Source: CBDDCQ01 sp965226285 (GTDB lineage Bacteria > Bacteroidota > Bacteroidia > Flavobacteriales > Ichthyobacteriaceae). From it: 64,000 nucleotides of DNA. The position numbers were made by a program, and so were the translations under genes. How positions within the stretch are numbered: the stretch's first letter is position 1; every line of letters begins with the position of its first letter. Positions 1 to 6,712 of this stretch are shown here, piece by piece. Below the pieces are notes generated by a model. It did not search any database and was not told the origin of the DNA. It saw nothing but the letters and a program-made list of their open reading frames with translations. The stretch is taken from contig CBDDCQ010000006.1 of the NCBI GenBank assembly GCA_965226285.1, forward strand, positions 992,001-1,056,000, read 5' to 3'.

Positions 1-581
1 GAAGTTCCCTTATGTCGATGCGTTCTGAGAAGAAGCTCCTTTAATCTCTTAGGATCTTTATCTACTCCTCTGGCTATAAAAGAAGCCCCTGCACCCATAG
101 CCAAAGACAGTGGATTAAATGGTTGCTCTATAGTACCTTGAGGAGAAGATTTAGTTTTTAACCCTCGCTTGGAAGTAGGAGAATACTGTCCTTTAGTAAG
201 CCCGTATATTTCATTGTTAAATAGCAAAATATTAGCATCTATATTTCTTCTGAGCAAATGTATTAAATGGTTACCTCCAATAGAGAGTCCATCTCCATCT
301 CCAGTAACTATCCAAACACTTAAACTGGGATTAGCTATTTTTAGTCCACTGGCTATAGCAGTAGCTCGCCCATGTATGCTGTGCATACCATAAGTATCCA
401 TATAATATGGAAAACGAGACGAACAACCTATACCTGATATAAATACTATATCCTCCTTAGGCACACCTATCAAAGGCATTACAGCTTGTACCTGTTTAAG
501 TATGGAATAATCACCACACCCCGGACACCATTTAATGTCTTGATCTGATGCAAAATCTTTTGCTACTAATTTTTGCTCCAT
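1..581 (-). CDS. korB: 2-oxoacid:ferredoxin oxidoreductase, beta subunit (5' part)
   Basis: This is the N-terminal ~193 residues of a thiamine-diphosphate-binding beta subunit. Such enzymes oxidatively decarboxylate 2-oxoacids (2-oxoglutarate or pyruvate) to acyl-CoA and reduce ferredoxin. The translation begins MEQKLVAKDF and carries the family motif WCPGCGDY near residue 18. It also has the conserved GCSSRFPYY and HGRATAIASG stretches and the ThDP/Mg motif GDGDGLSIGGNH near residue 98. The start is the ATG at 581-579. The 3' end lies beyond base 1, so no stop is visible. The alpha subunit (korA), normally directly upstream, is not adjacent: upstream lies AT-rich repeat DNA, so the alpha gene is elsewhere or the operon is interrupted. 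The family call is firm, but the exact 2-oxoacid is not determinable. Confidence 0.9.
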   Translation of the reverse strand, partial: MEQKLVAKDFASDQDIKWCPGCGDYSILKQVQAVMPLIGVPKEDIVFISGIGCSSRFPYYMDTYGMHSIHGRATAIASGLKIANPSLSVWIVTGDGDGLSIGGNHLIHLLRRNIDANILLFNNEIYGLTKGQYSPTSKRGLKTKSSPQGTIEQPFNPLSLAMGAGASFIARGVDKDPKRLKELLLRTHRHKGT

Positions 582-590
582 AATCCAGCA

Positions 591-760
591 AATTTAATGA
601 TTAATGATTAATTATTAATGGTTAATTATTAATTATTAATGGTGTTTTTATTTGATATTATTATTTGTGTTCCATAAGTGAGACACAAAATTAAAACTTT
701 TATTTTTTATCACATTTTCCCTCATTAACCATTAATAATTAATAATTAACCATTAATAAT
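591..760. repeat. AT-rich TTAATTATTAATGG repeat block plus remnant copy of the four-helix-bundle gene start
   Basis: Between korB and the four-helix-bundle gene lie short reiterated motifs built from taatgattaa, taattattaatgg and their complements (591-650 and 725-763). Between them, on the minus strand from 725 to about 690, is a copy of the first ten or so codons of the neighbouring four-helix-bundle gene (ATG AGG GAA AAT GTG ATA AAA AAT AAA AG). It then runs into unrelated sequence. The gene at 760-1113 is thus flanked on its 3' side by a broken copy of its own 5' end. This is seen directly; the mechanism (unequal recombination or replication slippage) is inference. Confidence 0.8.
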
Positions 761-1113
761 TAATGTTGTTTTTTTGCTGTTTTTATGATGCTTGTTATAA
801 GTTTAATGATTTGTATTGCATCTTTATGCACGCTTTCAAATTGTTCATCATTCAGATATTTTGTTTCTTTTAATAAATCAAGCCAGTAAATCGTTTCATT
901 AATCTCTTTTTGAGCAATCCCCATTTTATGTACAAAGTCTTTTTTGCTTTCTGCATTTTCGGACTCACGAATATTTGCCCCCACACTCGTTCCACTTCTT
1001 AATAACTGTTTACTCATTGCAAATTCTTTTTTTTGTTCACACAAGAATTGATACAACTTTACAACTCTTACAGCAAAGGCGAAACTTTTATTTTTTATCA
1101 CATTTTCCCTCAT
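760..1113 (-). CDS. Four-helix-bundle protein (23S rRNA intervening-sequence family)
   Basis: A 117-residue, almost entirely helical protein beginning MRENVIKNKSFAFAVRVVKLY. It has the conserved LLRSGTSVGANIRESENA and DFVHKMGIAQKEINETIYWLDLL segments of the TIGR02436/S23 four-helix-bundle family. Members were first noted inside intervening sequences of 23S rRNA genes. They are very common in Bacteroidota next to AT-rich repeats and restriction-modification loci, and their molecular role is not established. The related Avd proteins of diversity-generating retroelements share the fold, but no reverse transcriptase is visible here. The gene follows hsdS on the same strand, separated by two 93-bp repeats that duplicate its own start and end codons. 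Length is normal for the family and the frame is intact. Confidence 0.9.
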   Translation of the reverse strand: MRENVIKNKSFAFAVRVVKLYQFLCEQKKEFAMSKQLLRSGTSVGANIRESENAESKKDFVHKMGIAQKEINETIYWLDLLKETKYLNDEQFESVHKDAIQIIKLITSIIKTAKKQH

Positions 1114-1299
1114 TATTAATTATTAATGGTTAATGATTAATTATTAATGTTATTTTTTTGCTGTTTTTATTGCGAAACTTTTATTTTTTATCACATTTTC
1201 CCTCATTATTAATTATTAATGGTTAATGATTAATTATTAATGTTATTTTTTTGCTGTTTTTATTGCGAAACTTTTATTTTTTATCACATTTTCCCTCAT
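1079..1299. repeat. 93-bp tandem repeat carrying mini-copies of the four-helix-bundle gene
   Basis: The string starting gcgaaacttttatttttt begins at 1079, 1172 and 1265, exactly 93 bp apart. There are two full copies and a partial third that ends where hsdS ends. On the minus strand each full unit holds an ORF (1206-1150 and 1299-1243) reading MRENVIKNKSFAIKTAKK-stop. This fuses the first 12 codons of the neighbouring gene to its last codons (IKTAKKQH in the intact gene), with CAA changed to TAA. The rest of each unit is the AT-rich taattattaatgg spacer. The units look like internally deleted gene-plus-spacer copies. Whether the 18-residue peptides are made is unknown. Confidence 0.85.
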
Positions 1300-1305
1300 T
1301 AATCA

Positions 1306-2598
1306 TTAACCATTAATATTTAACTTCCCCACCACCGCCTCGCTTATCATCGCTTCTTTGTATTCTTTTATCAGTGCTATTTCTTTCTCTGCCTTGACGA
1401 TGGCTTGGTCTATTTTGGAGGTTTCGGTGTCCAAATAATGGATAATTATTAATTGTAAATGGTAATTAGGCATCCAAACAAAAACATCTTTTAAAATATT
1501 TTGAGTAATACTGTACACTTTTACCCCTCTGACTTTAGATTGTATTTGACTTCTAAAAACAGTTGAATTAAATATATATGCTAAAAACCTTGATTGAATA
1601 TTATTTTTTGGTTTGCAAATAATTGTATGATACCCTGCAACAGTTTTCTTATCGCTATTTAAATATGTAAAATTTCCACATCCTTTTAAATCCTCTGATG
1701 TATCTGCAAAAATAAAATCTCCTTTTTTTAATAAAGTACTTGGATATTTTACTATATAATCTTCATCTACACATTTTAATTGATGTATTTCTGGATTTAA
1801 TTCAAAACCATATTTAGAATGAATTTCTCCATAATTAACACAGTATATTCCATTATCTTTTAAATTCTCTTTTGTTATAGATAACCCTTTATATAAATCA
1901 AAAACATACTTCAACCTCCTCACCTCCCAATGCTTTGGAATATCGCCTAACCAATCTATACCACTGGGTTTGGTTTCTCTTGGTTTTTCTAATTTACCAT
2001 GAACCATTAATAATTTACCACTAACCACTGCATCAATCACCGCTTGCCGTTGTTCTTTTAAGAGTTCAACTAAACGAGTTTTGTTTTTAATAAATTTTTG
2101 AATTTTGGCGGTTTTGTTGTCGAGATAGTTAGCGATGGCTTTTTGCTGGGGGAGAGGAGGGAGAGGGATTTTTAGGTTTTTGAAAACAGATATACTTAAC
2201 CCACCTATTATACCTGTTAGATTGGCAAAAAATTGTTTTTGAAAAATGTATGATTGGAAATAGTAAAAATAATATTTATCAAATACTTTTTCGGTTGTTC
2301 CTTTTATGGCACACAATTTATTTACAAAACATACTTCTTTATCTGTAAATGCAATCTTTTTTCCTGCATTTGCACCTTCTACACATAGTAGTATCGTTTT
2401 TGGTTTTGCTATTTTAAATTGGGTGTCATTTTTAGGGATATAAATACCATTTGAATAATCAATTTTATTTGTTTCAATATCAATATCCTTTGTGGCTATG
2501 TAATAATTTGCATTATCACTTTTCAGATATTTTGATTTATCAGAAATACTATTTCCCGTAAAGGCATTAAATAGATATTTTAATTTTATTTGCTGCAT
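1306..2598 (-). CDS. hsdS: Type I restriction-modification specificity subunit HsdS (orphan)
   Basis: A 430-residue protein with the two-fold HsdS architecture. Target-recognition domain 1 spans about residues 1-145. The first conserved spacer helix follows (PLPPLPQQKAIANYLDNKT, then a basic coil to VVSGKL near 197). Target-recognition domain 2 starts at GIDWLGDIPKHWEVRRLKY. The second spacer helix ends at ISEAVVGKLNI. HsdS directs a methyltransferase (HsdM) and a restriction subunit (HsdR) to a bipartite DNA site. Neither hsdM nor hsdR is in the window. The upstream gene on the same strand, 35 bp away, is a DUF2075 ATPase, and a dinD remnant lies further upstream. All three gene types commonly accompany type I loci, so this is probably a leftover or a subunit acting with an HsdM encoded elsewhere. 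Confidence 0.92.
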   Translation of the reverse strand: MQQIKLKYLFNAFTGNSISDKSKYLKSDNANYYIATKDIDIETNKIDYSNGIYIPKNDTQFKIAKPKTILLCVEGANAGKKIAFTDKEVCFVNKLCAIKGTTEKVFDKYYFYYFQSYIFQKQFFANLTGIIGGLSISVFKNLKIPLPPLPQQKAIANYLDNKTAKIQKFIKNKTRLVELLKEQRQAVIDAVVSGKLLMVHGKLEKPRETKPSGIDWLGDIPKHWEVRRLKYVFDLYKGLSITKENLKDNGIYCVNYGEIHSKYGFELNPEIHQLKCVDEDYIVKYPSTLLKKGDFIFADTSEDLKGCGNFTYLNSDKKTVAGYHTIICKPKNNIQSRFLAYIFNSTVFRSQIQSKVRGVKVYSITQNILKDVFVWMPNYHLQLIIIHYLDTETSKIDQAIVKAEKEIALIKEYKEAMISEAVVGKLNING

Positions 2599-2633
2599 TA
2601 GAGGGTGATTAAAGTTTTATTGTTCTTGAGTTT

Positions 2634-4070
2634 TCAACCTTTCATTTTATTTATTAGTTCGGTACATCGTTCTAAAACTTGTGTATTATTTACAATAACG
2701 ATATTTAGTTTTTTTCTAACCCTTGTTAAAATTTGATACATCATTTTGTATTCATTATAATAAGTTTCTGAACTTGTTAATTTACCTTCTTCATTATAAT
2801 AAATATGGGGAGTAATTAAAACCACTATGTTGTCAAATTCTTGTCCTATAATTTCGTGTACATTTTCTTTATTGAAAATTTGATAATCATGCAAATGTTC
2901 TTGGCAGTACCTAGAAGGGGTATAATTGATAAATTTCCATTTTTGTCGAATTAAAAAAATTATATACCCCTCTGCACTATCAAAATTGTTAAAGTAACTT
3001 ATCTGAATATTATTTTTTGGTATTTTTGAAATATTATCATTTTTCTTTTTATCAGTTAATGATTTTATGAACCATGCTAATTCCTTATTGGTTCTAATTT
3101 TTTTTGTAAGATCGTATTTTGTTGTTTTTGACCGAAATACCGAATTTATAGTTTCTCCTATTTCTTTACCTCCACCTAAAGTTTGAATAGGATCAAAAGA
3201 AAAAATATATGGTTTATTAAATTTTTTTGAATCGGAAACAATATCTTTTAATGAATCTTCCCGAATTCTTTGAAATTCATCTATAATAATTAAATCATAT
3301 AGGCATATTTTGGTATTAATATAATCTTTATAATGTCTAATGGGGATAATTTCCCATCCTTCCTTATTAAGTTCTTTTTGTCCTTCGTTTAAGTTCATAC
3401 AAGTGATTATTAAAACTTTTTTGTTTTCTTTTAAATACGTTTTTGCTATATCATATATCAATAAAGTTTTACCTGTACCCGCTTTACCCGTGATGGGAAA
3501 ATACTTATTTTCACCTGATTCTAATTTTTTCATTATCTTTTTTTTAATTTCCTTCTGCTGACCTGTCAAGAAATATTCATCGTCTATAAACGCATTAGTG
3601 GAATTAAAAGGGGATACCAAATAATTAGAAACATCAAATAACTTATCAGGATCATCCATTTTTAATTTTTGATGAGTTATTTTCTCATTTAAACATTTAA
3701 AATCGACTTCTTTGAGTTCATCCTTATTTATATTTAACTTATATAACTTATTTTCATTTAAAACAAAAGAAAAAATATCTAATTCTTTATTTAAAAAGTT
3801 TAAATAATATTTATTTTGAATAAGTTGCTTTTTTATTTTTTCATCATTGGGACTTTCTCTTTTTAATTCAATATTTATAATATTCTTTTCTCCAAATCTT
3901 AATAAATCAAACTCTTTACTTATCTGAGGTATCGTATATCCTAAAAAATATCCTGAAAAACATTCTAAAGAATGATATTTCTTATAAGAAAACGTATAAT
4001 CATTCCCTATTGATGTTGACAACAAGTTCTCACATATTTTAATTAAACAATCAAATTCGTGATCTTTCAT
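2634..4070 (-). CDS. Nuclease-like domain fused to DUF2075/SF1-type helicase ATPase
   Basis: A 478-residue protein. The C-terminal two thirds is a superfamily-1-like ATPase of the DUF2075 type. It has Walker A GKAGTGKT at 195-202, Walker B IIIDEFQ at 261-267, a Q-containing sensor stretch FSFDPIQTLGG, a late helicase motif EIIGQEFDNIVV and a final MYQILTRVRKKL motif resembling UvrD motif VI. The N-terminal part holds FDLLRFG followed by NIELKRES (D55, E68, K70), spaced like the catalytic core of PD-(D/E)xK nucleases. That assignment is my inference from spacing. Such proteins often sit in type I restriction loci and defence islands, and the orphan hsdS follows 35 bp downstream. The role is probably DNA processing or anti-phage defence. 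The ATPase is confidently recognised; the nuclease domain is not. Confidence 0.75.
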   Translation of the reverse strand: MKDHEFDCLIKICENLLSTSIGNDYTFSYKKYHSLECFSGYFLGYTIPQISKEFDLLRFGEKNIINIELKRESPNDEKIKKQLIQNKYYLNFLNKELDIFSFVLNENKLYKLNINKDELKEVDFKCLNEKITHQKLKMDDPDKLFDVSNYLVSPFNSTNAFIDDEYFLTGQQKEIKKKIMKKLESGENKYFPITGKAGTGKTLLIYDIAKTYLKENKKVLIITCMNLNEGQKELNKEGWEIIPIRHYKDYINTKICLYDLIIIDEFQRIREDSLKDIVSDSKKFNKPYIFSFDPIQTLGGGKEIGETINSVFRSKTTKYDLTKKIRTNKELAWFIKSLTDKKKNDNISKIPKNNIQISYFNNFDSAEGYIIFLIRQKWKFINYTPSRYCQEHLHDYQIFNKENVHEIIGQEFDNIVVLITPHIYYNEEGKLTSSETYYNEYKMMYQILTRVRKKLNIVIVNNTQVLERCTELINKMKG

Positions 4071-4424
4071 TTGCTGTTTGTCTCCGTTAAAAATAGATAT
4101 GCACCTCCTTTAAATAAATCATTATTTGATTCATAATTGTTTACTAATCTTGGATAACGGATAATAAATTAAATTGGTTGCATATTGAAGTTACGTTTAT
4201 CAGTGCTTATAATTAACACATAAATGCCACTAAATTTTACAACTGTTTTTTTAATAACCCATAAAAATTTCAACTTATTTATCTACCCCGCAATACTTAT
4301 ATAAATAGAATATACAAAGGTGTTATAAAACTACCCGCCAACTTGCAAATAAAAACCTAATAAATCAAAAGGCAAACACGAGAGTTTTGTCCCTACCACT
4401 CATTAAAAAACTCCGTTTTTAAAC
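4071..4424. other. Intergenic region, no gene recognised
   Basis: About 350 bases upstream of the DUF2075 gene. I see no ORF with coding character in any frame and no tRNA-like fold. Composition changes from very AT-rich to a more mixed stretch near 4320-4400. This may be the scar of a lost gene, for example hsdM or hsdR of the decayed island, but nothing readable remains. Confidence 0.4.
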
Positions 4425-4457
4425 AAAAAAGCCCCTTTTTAAGGAAGGGGCTTTTTA
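4425..4457 (-). terminator. Rho-independent terminator after the 68-residue protein gene
   Basis: Inverted repeat aaaaagccccttttt / aaggaaggggcttttt, a GCCCC/GGGGC core stem flanked by A and T runs on both sides. It could terminate in both directions. It lies about 20 bp beyond the stop codon of the minus-strand gene at 4477. Confidence 0.8.
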
Positions 4458-4476
4458 TTTTACTTTCTTAATGGAT

Positions 4477-4683
4477 TTATTTTAATAAACTAAACGCCAC
4501 TTTATTTCTTTGATGTTCATCGACAGAATTAATCATATAACCCCTTTTTTTCGCTATACCTTTTTTTATCATATCTTTAAACATTTGATTCGTTTCTTCA
4601 AAGTCATTTACTTTATTTTTTTCACCAAACTTTTTTTCAAGTACTTCAATGTGCTTAATTAGCTTTTTTTCTATTTTTTCCAT
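4477..4683 (-). CDS. Small hypothetical protein, Lys/Glu-rich helical
   Basis: A 68-residue protein beginning MEKIEKKLIKHIEVLEKKFG and ending VDEHQRNKVAFSLLK. The N-terminal half is highly charged and probably forms a helix or short coiled coil; there is no signal peptide, membrane segment or cysteine. I do not recognise the family. It has its own downstream terminator (4425-4457), which argues for a real transcription unit. It lies inside the decayed restriction island between a DUF2075 helicase and a dinD remnant. It could be an antitoxin-like or phage-derived small protein, but nothing in the sequence proves that. Confidence 0.5.
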   Translation of the reverse strand: MEKIEKKLIKHIEVLEKKFGEKNKVNDFEETNQMFKDMIKKGIAKKRGYMINSVDEHQRNKVAFSLLK

Positions 4684-4811
4684 GACATAAAAATTAATTT
4701 ATTGTATAAAGTTTCTTGTATGAAGTGAATATTTTTATATAAAGCAGGTTTCATTTGTAATTATTTCATATAAATATGTTCTGCAAATTTAAAAAAATAT
4801 TTTTTTATTTA

Positions 4812-5009
4812 TTAAAAAAAACAGGCATAGCGTGTAAGCATAAAATCTTGTACTTCTCTTTTGGCTCCCGAACCCAAAGTAACCATTTTCTTGACTTCGG
4901 GAAAATGGATGGATTCGCCCTACTTAATAACTAACCATTTACCACTTTCTGTTTTGTTGGCATATTCTTCAAAATTTTTTACTAAATAATGTATGATTTC
5001 ATTTTTCAT
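4812..5009 (-). pseudogene. dinD: Remnant of DNA-damage-inducible protein D (dinD)
   Basis: Reading the minus strand from the ATG at 5009 gives MKNEIIHYLVKNFEEYANKT ESG. This matches the start of DinD-family proteins (typically ...FESYANQTENGIEYWLARDL). It runs to a TAG at 4922-4920. The same frame then continues HFPEVKKMVTLGSGAKREVQ and DFMLTRYAC before a TAA at 4814-4812. That is the later DinD motif HFP.V.KMV.LGSGA.RE..DY.LTRYACYL. The part between is missing, so this is an internally deleted, truncated copy of about 60 codons where the family is about 270-300 residues. dinD genes are frequent passengers of type I restriction loci, fitting the orphan hsdS nearby. Confidence 0.75.
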
Positions 5010-5091
5010 AATTTTTTAAAATTATAGTAAAATTACAGAAAATTATACTTTTTACAATTTCATTTTGAGGGTATATATGGCTAAAAATTCA

Positions 5092-6300
5092 TTACTCTTT
5101 TCCATCTAAATAATTCTGTAAATAGGCGTATCGTTCAGTTAGGTTTTTTGCTTGGGTAATTTTTGCTCTATGCAGAATATGATCTTTATCTCCATTGAAG
5201 AAAGCAGGAATCACATATTTAGCAAACATTTCTCCAAACCCAATAGAAGCATCTATGGGTAGTTCACAGGGTAAATTATCTACTGCCATTACTGTAATGG
5301 CATCTTTGTTCTTATAATCGCATTCTTGTTTTGTAATAGGGTGGTATCCGTATATAGGATTCTTTATATTAGAGGGTCTTATAGTACAAACTACAGGACC
5401 GTTTATATCACAACTTATATCTGCTACTACTTTGATTTTACATTCCGGGTGTTCAGCTTGTTCTTTGGTGAATATATAAGGTGCTCCATGCACATAAAAA
5501 TGCCCCATGATACAGATATTTGTAATTTTAGAAAACGGTTCAAAACTATTTTCATATTCTGTGGGGTTTTTATAAAACTCTAAAATTTCAAATTCTCGAT
5601 TGTTTTTTGATTTGTAAAAATGCCATGCTCTAAGTTGCGTAAATACAGGTTCAGTATAAGTATTTGAGAGATATTCTTCTGGGGTAACTTCCTTTAAATC
5701 CATACCTTCGAGCATTTCTCTGATCCCTTTAGATACTCTTCCTCCTCCTGTAAAGGCAATTTTAATATCATTAGGTAGCTCTATAGATTTCAGTTTTTTT
5801 ATCAAAGCCTTTTGATTAGGTAGCGTTTCAGCTTTAGGCAATTCAAATTGTTCGTATCTCAAGCCGTAGGCTCTTATTCCATTATAAGCCCCTACAATGC
5901 CGGCATATTTTCCAAAAGATACTAACCTTAATCCTCGATTATCCGTGATGGTTTCGTGGTCATAGAATTCTATATTTTTGTCTATAATGGTTTTGAGTAA
6001 AGTTCTATTATAGGGTTGTTTTTTGATGGTGTGCGAAAAGAAAAAGTATTTTTTGTTAGGGATTAATTGTTCAATAGGTACTTCCTTTACTCCTAAAAAT
6101 ACATCGCAATCCGATATGTTTTTAGTTACTTCAACGCCCTTATTTTTATACTCTTTATCACAAAAGATTCTGATATCAGAACTTTCAACTTTTATAGTTA
6201 ATTCAGCGTATTTTCTCATTAAATTTTTACAAAGTTCAGGAGAAAGTACTACTCTTTTATCAGGTGGATTTTTGCCCTCTTTTATAATTCCTATTTTCAT
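5092..6300 (-). CDS. NAD(P)-dependent alanine/saccharopine-dehydrogenase-like oxidoreductase
   Basis: A 402-residue protein of the AlaDh/PNT superfamily, in the form common in Bacteroidota. The N-terminal domain reads MKIGIIKEGKNPPDKRVVLS, resembling alanine dehydrogenase and lysine-forming saccharopine dehydrogenase. Residues near 70-130 include GVKEVP and a FFFSHTIKKQPYNR segment. The Rossmann-like core follows with IAFTGGGRVSKGIREML. The C-terminal part has VADISCDINGPVVCTIRPS and AVDNLPCELP, the usual hallmarks. The likely reaction is NAD(P)-linked interconversion of an amino acid and its 2-oxo form. Annotation as alanine dehydrogenase is customary but unproven for this branch. It is monocistronic and divergent from the asnA transcription unit; the ATG at 6300 fits the family start. 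Confidence 0.8.
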   Translation of the reverse strand: MKIGIIKEGKNPPDKRVVLSPELCKNLMRKYAELTIKVESSDIRIFCDKEYKNKGVEVTKNISDCDVFLGVKEVPIEQLIPNKKYFFFSHTIKKQPYNRTLLKTIIDKNIEFYDHETITDNRGLRLVSFGKYAGIVGAYNGIRAYGLRYEQFELPKAETLPNQKALIKKLKSIELPNDIKIAFTGGGRVSKGIREMLEGMDLKEVTPEEYLSNTYTEPVFTQLRAWHFYKSKNNREFEILEFYKNPTEYENSFEPFSKITNICIMGHFYVHGAPYIFTKEQAEHPECKIKVVADISCDINGPVVCTIRPSNIKNPIYGYHPITKQECDYKNKDAITVMAVDNLPCELPIDASIGFGEMFAKYVIPAFFNGDKDHILHRAKITQAKNLTERYAYLQNYLDGKE

Positions 6301-6392
6301 AAGTAAATATTAAATATATTGATGTAAAACTAATTTTATTTTATAATACATAAATGTTTTTTAAGATTTGGTGCTAATTTAATATATTTTTA

Positions 6393-6424
6393 TTGAAGTG
6401 ATAAGAATAAAATAATTATATTTG
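6393..6424 (+). promoter_or_regulatory. Bacteroidota-type promoter of the asnA leader
   Basis: TTG at 6393-6395 (-33 element) and TATATTTG at 6417-6424 (-7 element, consensus TAnnTTTG), 21 bp apart, which is good Bacteroidota spacing. It lies about 33 bp before the Asn-rich leader ORF. Confidence 0.75.
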
Positions 6425-6456
6425 CCGCTCATTTTAACCGATTAATTAAAAAAAGT

Positions 6457-6534
6457 ATGAAATTAAATTTGAATCACAATCTTTTAAATAACTCGAACAA
6501 TAATGGGTTCGTTAATAGGAAGGCTCTGATTTAA
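6457..6534 (+). CDS. Asn-rich leader peptide of the asnA attenuator
   Basis: A 25-codon ORF, ATG at 6457 to TAA at 6532. Nine of its 25 residues are asparagine (residues 4, 6, 8, 11, 12, 14, 15, 16 and 20), including runs NN and NNN. It begins MKLNLNHNLLNNSNNNG. The next gene, asnA, makes asparagine. A strong intrinsic terminator follows at 6561-6594. GGAAGG at 6518-6523, within the last codons of the leader, can pair with the CCTTCC at 6565-6570 that forms the terminator's ascending arm. That is the geometry of translation-coupled attenuation. Stalling at Asn codons would leave 6518-6523 free to form an antiterminator. Full translation would cover it and let the terminator form. The arrangement is seen; the function is inference. 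Confidence 0.8.
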   Translation: MKLNLNHNLLNNSNNNGFVNRKALI

Positions 6535-6560
6535 GTGTAAAGTAAAAATATATAGATAAA

Positions 6561-6594
6561 AAAACCTTCCAAAAAAAATTGGAAGGTTTTTTTT
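6561..6594 (+). terminator. Attenuator terminator upstream of asnA
   Basis: A 12-bp perfect stem: AAAACCTTCCAA (6561-6572), loop AAAAAA, TTGGAAGGTTTT (6579-6590), then TTTTATT. It lies between the Asn-rich leader and asnA, so it should be conditional. Its CCTTCC arm can pair alternatively with GGAAGG at 6518-6523. Confidence 0.85.
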
Positions 6595-6712
6595 ATTAAT
6601 TAAAATTTGAATCATGGAAATAAATAAGAACAAAGCACCTCCCCAAAAAAGTAAGTGATAGATAAATGGCTACTTTTGGAATAGAAACTATAAATTAAAA
6701 TATAAAACTAAA

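Noticed and set aside
760..1113. Four-helix-bundle protein as the Avd component of a diversity-generating retroelement
   Set aside because: No reverse transcriptase, template repeat or variable repeat is visible nearby, and the sequence fits the S23/TIGR02436 branch. The same check was considered for the glycosyltransferase loops: their differences include indels, not only adenine-directed substitutions.
1079..1299. 93-bp regular repeats as a possible CRISPR array
   Set aside because: Units are contiguous with no unique spacers, only two full copies exist, and each contains a recognisable piece of the adjacent gene.
6614..6658. 14-codon ORF (MEINKNKAPPQKSK) between the attenuator terminator and asnA
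   Set aside because: It is short, has no regulatory codon bias and no associated structure; probably chance, although it lies in the asnA leader.
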